Made by a program: the position numbers and the translations under genes. This document shows, piece by piece, positions 57,727 to 64,000 of a stretch of DNA of 64,000 bases. A model generated the notes under the pieces. That model made no database searches and was not told where the DNA came from. It was given only the letters and a program-made list of their open reading frames with translations. This stretch comes from Strongylocentrotus purpuratus (lineage: Eukaryota > Echinodermata > Echinoidea > Camarodonta > Strongylocentrotidae): NCBI RefSeq assembly GCF_000002235.5, contig NW_022145607.1:35439029-35503028 (forward strand), written 5' to 3'. The first letter of the stretch is position 1; every line of letters begins with the position of its first letter.

Positions 57727-60700
57727 GTATGGAGTGTTTCAATGATAATTGAGTTCAGTATATATATGTATGCTCTTTCTCATCTTATCTTGAAATAAAT
57801 GCCCCAGTGGGTGTGATTTCTTTTATTTTTTGTTTGTGTTGCTTTGAGAATGAAGTTTGTTTATATTCATGAAGCATAACGTTAAACATTAAAATTTCAA
57901 GGTGTGAAGAGTAGACCTATTGCAAGTCTGAAAAACTTTAAACACCTTAAAAAGGAGCTGGACCTTATAGATGGTACCTTTAGCTAGAACATGAGTTGTG
58001 CAAAAACAGGAAATTGAGGTGATCCCTTACACCTTTAGATAAAATAGTTAGGAAGGCTCTCTCTCAAAACAAAAGAAGAATTATAAGGATACAGTAAATA
58101 GGCCTACTGTAATTAACGGTGTATTAACCGCACCTTTTTGTGCGGTTTATACACGGTACACCCAAAAAAAAAAAAATTAAAGTTTCGATTTATGCCCCTC
58201 CACCTGGCGCAATGCCTGGCAATGTCTCCCAGCTCAGTAATCGGTGTGTTGACTCACCACTCGGAAACTAGAATAACACTCAAATTTGTCTGTCATCTTG
58301 GTTTGAAAGTAATCTTTCTGATAGATTTCAATATGTAGTTGATAAAAATAATTCCTCCAATTTTCCTTCTATTACACGGCGTACATGTACCACAAGGTTC
58401 TATCCTAGGTCCTCTACTGTTTTTTAAGTCGGCAAAAAAAAAAAGTCTGCAATTTTTTTTTTTCTTATTTTTTTAGGGCGAAAAAGAGGGGTGCGGTTAA
58501 TACACGAGGGCGGTTTATACAACGTTAATTACGGTATACAGATAATTTAGTCTCTGCACTGATTAAAAAAATAATATTATAGCTTTATTCAATACACTGA
58601 ACAAAGTATTGTGATTCACGAATGTTAGGCATGTGCAATTGAAAATTTAAAGGGAGATTGCTGGCATTTTCCATGTGCAGAAGGTCATATTTCGCTGACA
58701 CCAGACTTGACACCAGGCTTGGTGGAAGTACCATTGATGGGTGTACAAGTCTTGCATACAGCAAATCGTAGTTCCATCAAAAAATACCCCTACCCCTAGT
58801 CTTTCAGAGAATGTAAAATATGTAAGATAATGGCTTTACCATATAAGGATGGGTGGAATAAGCAGAGCATTACATAAGGCCTGTTGCTGATAAAACTGAA
58901 GGTGATTGACAACACTTATTATTGGGTAAATGCCCAAATGGTGTCAAATTCCCCAGTGAGAGCCCACTACAATGCATCTCTTATATACAACGTTCATTCT
59001 CTCACCTTACACATCAAATCATGAAGAAGAAAACAAATTAGTAAGATTTATTAAAAACAAGTCGATTCACTAGCTCAGAATCAAGAGTGTGTATTTGCAC
59101 CAATACAACCTCTAAACAGATGCATAATACATAAATATTCAAAAACACAATTTACATATTCATCAATAACATAAGTATCCACTTCACTCTGTATTTTAGA
59201 AATGATAAGTGTAGTGATCAAGAATTTAATGATTTTTATTTTGACATGTACAGGAAACATCAGAATCAAGACGGAGGGAGAATTTGAGAAGGAGGAGACG
59301 TGTCTTTCCATTCCAGGTTCAGAAGGATTGAGATATGAGGGTCAGCTTGTAACTCATGACGGTATGCTATAGGTTCTTGAAGGAAAATCAAAAATTGAGA
59401 GATGAGGGTCAGCTTGTAACTCATGACGGTATGCTATAGGTTTTTGAAGGAATATCAAACATTGAGATATGAGGGTCAGTTTGTAACTCATGATGGTATG
59501 CTATAGGTTCTTGAAGGAAAATCAAACATTCAGATATGAGGGTCAGCTTGTAACTCATGGGGGTATGCTATAGGTTCTTGAAGGAAAATCAGACATTGAT
59601 AGCAAATTGCTCTGAGAGAAAGCAAAACAATTGGATAATTGGATTGGTGAAAGTTAGAACAACCTCGTAGAAGAAATAAGAAAGTTATGAGTGTTTAAAG
59701 TATGATATCACTAAGTCCATGCAAATCTCAAAATTTGGCTATTTGGTTACGAGAGTTTTTCTCTTAAGCTCCTTCTCCTTTGGCGCACTACTAAAAATAT
59801 ATTTTGTATAACATAATATTACAGGTTCTCTAATTTTTTTCTCGAAAGTTGTTTCCAATTTCTTCCAAACTGTCACCAGTCTGCTTCTCAGATTTGTCTA
59901 CTTTCTTTTAGAGTTGTTTGCTATCAGGGCTGAGTATCACTTTAAAGGAAAATCAAACCTTAAATTGTTTGAGCCAACTAGAAAATGCTTGCAAAATCCA
60001 ATTAAAAAAAAAGAAAGAAAATATCCATATTATTGATCTAATTGCATACATTGATAGGTGTCCTTCAATGATCTTTTCCCTCTGTTTCATACCATGACAT
60101 TCATTCTTGGGAGTTATTGGCATATCACCTTTTATTTTGCTATAAAATTCATTCCTCTCTTTATAGCCAATAATAAGTAACCAGATCAAATTTTCCTTCT
60201 CAGATGATGTAAAAATATCTTTACTTTGTTCATAACAGGTCTGGTATTCACCATCAAACAAGAAGTTGACACAGACATGTTTGAATCCCTCTCAAGTGCA
60301 GAAGGACAAGACCCATCGACTGAACAAGGTATCATGAAGTTATCAAGAGAATTCTTTTGTACAATGGCCTGAAAGTGGTCAACAAAAAATTTAAATAAAA
60401 ACAAAACAAAACAAATCAAAATGTAAAATTGGAACATGAAAGGAGTATGTAGCCTACTGATGCATGCATAAATGCATAAATGCACTCTGGTGCAATCCTT
60501 ATTTTAAAGCATTTCAAACAAATTTTGTACCTCATATTATTGAATGGTTTTTGGTGGGAATGAACATTAATCTGTTACTAAATTTGTTAAAACCCCTTGT
60601 GGACCTGACACGGAAGTAAATTAGTTAAAGGTAATACAAAGCTTTGGGAATTTTTGAAAATGGCTGGATAGCTATTCTTTAAAATTTTGATATATTTGGA

Positions 60701-61855
60701 TGCCCCTGAGGATGTATTATAAGCACTAGAAAATATAGCCCCTAAACACTTCTGCTTTTGAGAAAAATTGAATATCAAAATTTACCAGTGCTCCCAGTAA
60801 ATTTTGATAAATTTCAAATAGCGCCTATTACGGCCATCCAATATTAGCTGCCACCATGAAAATCTCAGAATATGCAGTTGTGATATATATTTTCCAAACG
60901 GGAATAACTGATCGGTCGATTTTAGTCAAGAAACATTTTTGTTATGCTAAATTAAAATCTTGACCTTGAGAGAGAGCTATGCAGCATAAAGAGTTTATTA
61001 TTTACAATTTCAATTTCATCACTTTAGACTCGATTTCAACCGCAACAACAATCTCTGAATATTGTAGGATCGCATATGCTTCAAATATTTTCAAGACCCC
61101 ATACCAAAACTTTGTATTACCTTTAAAGCCCCACTGTCCTACTTGTAGCTACTTGCTCCCTCTATATAGAAAATTCCCCAATCGGTGCCTGTTGGTCCCC
61201 CATGATCCTCTTTTTCTTATGTTAGTTGAGAGCTGAGTTAATGAGATAGCCACCTGTCAGTGACCTCGCTGTGTGGTGTAATCCCTTCTTGCCCAATAGT
61301 ATTGATGGTATTGGCTACTGGGGTATCGTTTCACAAAATTGTCAACAGTACAAGTTCACCGACAACCAATTGAAAAACATGTATGCGTTATAATCAGTCC
61401 ACACATTTTGATGGGTTGTGTAACAAAGCTCTACTTAGTACAGTTTCGTGAAACCCTGCCCTGTTTTTTGTTTTGAATGAATTCGTAATTCATTGTTGAG
61501 GTTGGCTTGTAAAAGACTAAAATTTAAGGCATGATAACTAAGCCTATATTCAGAAGGAAGGAAACAACTTAATAAGTAAATAGCATTTTCTCTATGTTCC
61601 AGTTTAATATCTTGAACATCAAGTTGCACCACAAGAATTGACATGGTCTGAAAAAAGTGATGACAAATAGTTCAAAATCCTCCAATAATTAGCAAATGCA
61701 CAGCTAAAGAATGATGTTGAACATTTCTTCTTGATTTCCTTTTCTTATAGAAATGGTCTATGCCACCATAAAGCAAGAAGACAAAGAAGAGATATTTGAA
61801 CCTATTACAACTCAAGGTGAAGGAGGAGGAGAAACTGAGCAATCAATTCCTGAAG
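57634..61855 (+). CDS. Spliced gene, acidic N-terminus with repeated IKxE motifs (incomplete at 3' end)
   Basis: Four exons (57,634-57,726; 59,254-59,361; 60,239-60,328; 61,751-61,855) have canonical AG and GT borders and join in one frame. Every junction is phase 1. Translation would start at ATG 57,639 (A at -3, G at +4) and give 130 codons before the frame leaves the window's visible exons. Residues 34-37 read IKTE, 71-74 IKQE and 102-105 IKQE, all fitting the SUMO acceptor consensus (hydrophobic-K-x-E). The rest is rich in Glu, Gln, Gly and Ser and looks disordered. Such N-termini are common in zinc-finger regulators, which is my best guess; no DNA-binding domain is inside the window. Expression and function are inferred, not shown. 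Confidence 0.72.
58106..58536. mobile_element. Foldback element in intron 1 of the IKxE gene
   Basis: The left end CTGTAATTAACGG then GTATTAACCGCAC, and the right end's reverse complement CCGTAATTAACGTTGTATAA, match at about 80 percent. A TA flanks both ends. It carries a captured RT fragment. Confidence 0.6.
58295..58428 (+). pseudogene. Short LINE RT fragment
   Basis: Encodes WFESNLSDRFQYVVDKNNSS and, one frame on, GVHVPQGSILGPLLF. The universal GVPQGS motif is split by two extra residues (HV), the product of an inserted CATGTA hexamer. It lies inside the foldback element. Confidence 0.68.
59254..59361 (+). CDS. Exon 2 of the IKxE gene
   Basis: Acceptor TTGACATGTACAG. 108 nt, symmetric phase 1, encodes NIRIKTEGEFEKEETC and onward. 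The donor GACG|GTATGC lies in the first of four 67-bp tandem repeats. A weaker donor after CATTCCAG at 59,316 would make a shorter exon in the same phase. Confidence 0.68.
59331..59600 (+). repeat. 67-bp tandem repeat, four copies, over an exon-intron border
   Basis: GATATGAGGGTCAGCTTGTA followed by ACTCATGACGGTATGCTATA recurs with GT at 59,362, 59,429, 59,496 and 59,563, exactly 67 bp apart. Each copy contains the end of exon 2 and a GTATGC donor. Confidence 0.85.
60239..60328 (+). CDS. Exon 3 of the IKxE gene
   Basis: Acceptor TTCATAACAG, donor CAAG|GTATCA. 90 nt, symmetric phase 1, encodes LVFTIKQEVDTDMFES and an acidic remainder. Confidence 0.72.
61751..61855 (+). CDS. Exon 4 of the IKxE gene
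   Basis: Acceptor CTTTTCTTATAG after a good pyrimidine tract, donor GAAG|GTATGA. 105 nt, symmetric phase 1, encodes EMVYATIKQEDKEEIFEP and a Gly/Glu-rich end. Confidence 0.73.
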
Positions 61856-63581
61856 GTATGATCAACATTCTTTCATTTTAAAGGCAAATCAAATCCTTAA
61901 AGGGGAAGTCCATTCTGATATTAATAACAAGAATTAACCCCCCCCCCCCAAAAAAAAGAGAGAAACAAATCAGGGTTAAGTATCCCTTAAAAGGAAAATC
62001 AACCTTTAGATTTTAACAGGCTAGACCCAACAGTAATTAAAATACGGCTAGGTGAGCTTTTGTTTTTTGAAACAGGAACTTTGATTGAATGTACATGTAC
62101 ATTATATATACAAAATGTACTAAAATAGGTTTTTGCGGCCAATTTCACACTTTTTTCATTCAAATTCATATTCCGAGCATTTAAATTCGCACTCGCAGCG
62201 TTGAATCAGCTTTCAAATTCAAAATCCGTCATTCAAATTCACTGTCCGTGCAATGAAGTATCATATCACTGGATCCAAAATGACACTTGGTTGCTTTATC
62301 CTTTCAACTCATCAAATATTGTACAAATATCAAACTTTTCGTGGCATATTCAAAATATATAAATGCACATACCAAGATATGCCTAAGATCAGACAATTTT
62401 AAAAGTTTTGTTTATTTGGTGGTGGAATCGGTGTTATGTCTGAGTATTGTAAAATTGTGTATGCTGATCTTAGGATGGGTGAAGTATACTTGTTCTTGTA
62501 GGGGGTGTTATCTGTGTTTTTTTCATGGAAAACTGATGTATTGTCATGACCTGATAATCAATATTTAGCAATTTTGTGTGAGTAAAATCACCAAAATTTC
62601 AAACAATCATGTGCGCATGCTTCCACGCAGTGTTGGCATGCCGTTTTTTTTTAGATTCATAGCGCCACTTAGGAAATTACTGATTTATTCCAAAAATTAG
62701 TGATTTTGAGCATTGTGATTACTGATTTTCTGTTCTGGAGGTTGGCAGCTCTGTTTGTATTGTTCCCATGTTCTCAAACATGCATAGCCTAGGCTTTTAC
62801 GTTGATATGTTTTACAGTATGTGATAATCAATATTAAATTAATGTTTTTCTGATAATTTTCATGCAGCAGAATGCAATGTAGTATACAATGCAAGTAAAT
62901 CCATACATTGAGAGAGACAATTACAGTTAAGTCCTTAAGTTCGGACACCCCAAGAGAAGCTAGAGCAAAAAAAAACTGTAGGCAGGTAGGCCTACATGTA
63001 AGTCTATGGGGGGGGGGGGGGGTATGAGTTGACTGATACTGAAATTTGTTGTGCGAAACATCAGATAGCATATCAATGAATAATTTTACACCAATTTCGG
63101 GTGTTAAAAAACTTATTTCATGATGATAGCAGACAAAATTGACAGAGTTTGACAGGTTTCGAGACAGAAATTTGCATATAAAATATTATGCCAATTTATA
63201 ATGTCATTAACAGTTGAAGACATGAAATAAGTTAAAATAATTTTGTCTACCTATTGTTGTATGATGTACAAAGATCCTTAATTAATTTGGTCGAGATTAG
63301 ATTTATATCTGCTGAGAAACGGTAAAATATACTGTAAGCGCATAATTCATAGACCCTAAGAAAGCGTTCAAAACAAGAAAAACTGACATTTTACATATCT
63401 TCAAATAAGGGGCAAAAAAAACAATGTCTGAATGAATTTTTTCTTGGGAACATCTTTTTTTCTGATGAAATGGATCACAATGAACAAAATGACACCCAAG
63501 AAGTAGGATCACAGAGGGGGGGGGGGGGGGGGGGGGGAGAGGAGGGTGCATGGTAGCCCCCTCTGGCCCACGGACTAATAG
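61856..63581. other. Intron or intergenic DNA; no exon seen
   Basis: AT-rich, with C-run near 61,940 and G-runs near 63,008-63,022 and 63,516-63,537. I looked for further IK-x-E exons with phase-1 acceptors and found none. Confidence 0.5.
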
Positions 63582-64000
63582 CGCTCATATCTGTCAGACT
63601 TGACACTCCTGGCACTCCCGATTATTACTATGGCTTTAATTTTCTTCTATTTTGTAACAACTTTTGTCTCTTCAATATGATTTAAGCTAAACTATAATTG
63701 GACAATCACCTTTTCCTTGCTGAAGAAAGGTCGCCAACTCGATGGCTACGGTCTATTTCTTGCTCCTGTAGATCAAGTTTAATTTGCTTACCTTCTTCAC
63801 AAACGAGAGTATTCAATTTGGTGTTTTTCCACGCTTCTCTATGAGACTGGAGATACTTTTGCAGCTGTTTCGAGAATACTGCTCTTATCTGTAACTTGGC
63901 ATTTCAGGTTTGCAATTTTGTTGAGGCTCGTATCAGTTGACTAAGAAGATGTTTGATGGCTGTCTCCCTCTCGTTCACCTTCATCTCGACATCCATCAAG
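63582..64000 (-). pseudogene. LINE ORF1-like fragment at right edge (unit 6 start)
   Basis: Matches 24,795-25,226 from GCTCATATCTGTCAGACTTG to CTCGACATCCATCAAG, including the RRM-like region on the minus strand, with frameshifts. In units 2 to 4 the same point is followed about 1.1 kb later by a finger exon. The LINE tail that precedes it in other units is absent here. Confidence 0.72.

Overview
This is eukaryotic, repeat-dense DNA. Intron-split coding, C2H2 zinc-finger tandem arrays, CR1/L2-type and L1-type LINE fragments, many small inverted-repeat transposons, long poly-G tracts and a 2A-like motif at the start of a LINE protein together suggest a marine invertebrate deuterostome. A sea urchin or other echinoderm is the best guess; this rests on feature types, not on a database match.

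From position 1 to about 41 kb the window is a tandem segmental duplication, all in one orientation. Each unit reads: minus-strand LINE ORF1-like fragment, about 1 kb of non-coding flank, one large plus-strand C2H2 finger exon, a decayed finger tail, two dispersed repeats, a CTATTCATA-type tandem stretch, and a plus-strand CR1-like LINE ending in (ATT)n. Unit 1 is entered at its finger tail (1-14.5 kb), unit 2 spans 14.5-24.7 kb, unit 3 24.7-37.7 kb, and unit 4 37.7-41 kb. Short pieces of further units lie at 44.7-45.5 kb and at 63.6 kb to the end. Because the units are paralogues, empty sites in one unit date and delimit insertions in another. This resolves a coding-free LTR element (214-3200), a 109-bp and a 367-bp MITE, two inverted 2.8-2.9 kb elements (7.1-9.9 and 11.6-14.5 kb) and a 4-kb nested element (31.2-35.3 kb).

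The finger exons at 16,041-18,244, 26,332-27,626 and 39,278-40,386 carry about 25, 14 and 12 fingers. Repeat units are almost identical except at helix positions that contact DNA. One copy has a single in-frame TAG and a fourth copy is truncated. No 5' exons were found beside these arrays.

From 41 to 57 kb there are L1-type, Jockey-like and other LINE pieces, hAT-like and MULE-like non-autonomous elements, and low-complexity DNA. From 57.6 to 61.9 kb I infer a real, spliced host gene that no long ORF reveals. It has four short exons joined in phase 1, encoding an acidic N-terminus with IKTE, IKQE and IKQE (SUMO-consensus) motifs. The finger exons also have phase-1 acceptors. The ORF1-like marker that precedes each finger exon by about 1.1 kb starts again at the right edge, so the matching finger exon probably lies just outside the window.
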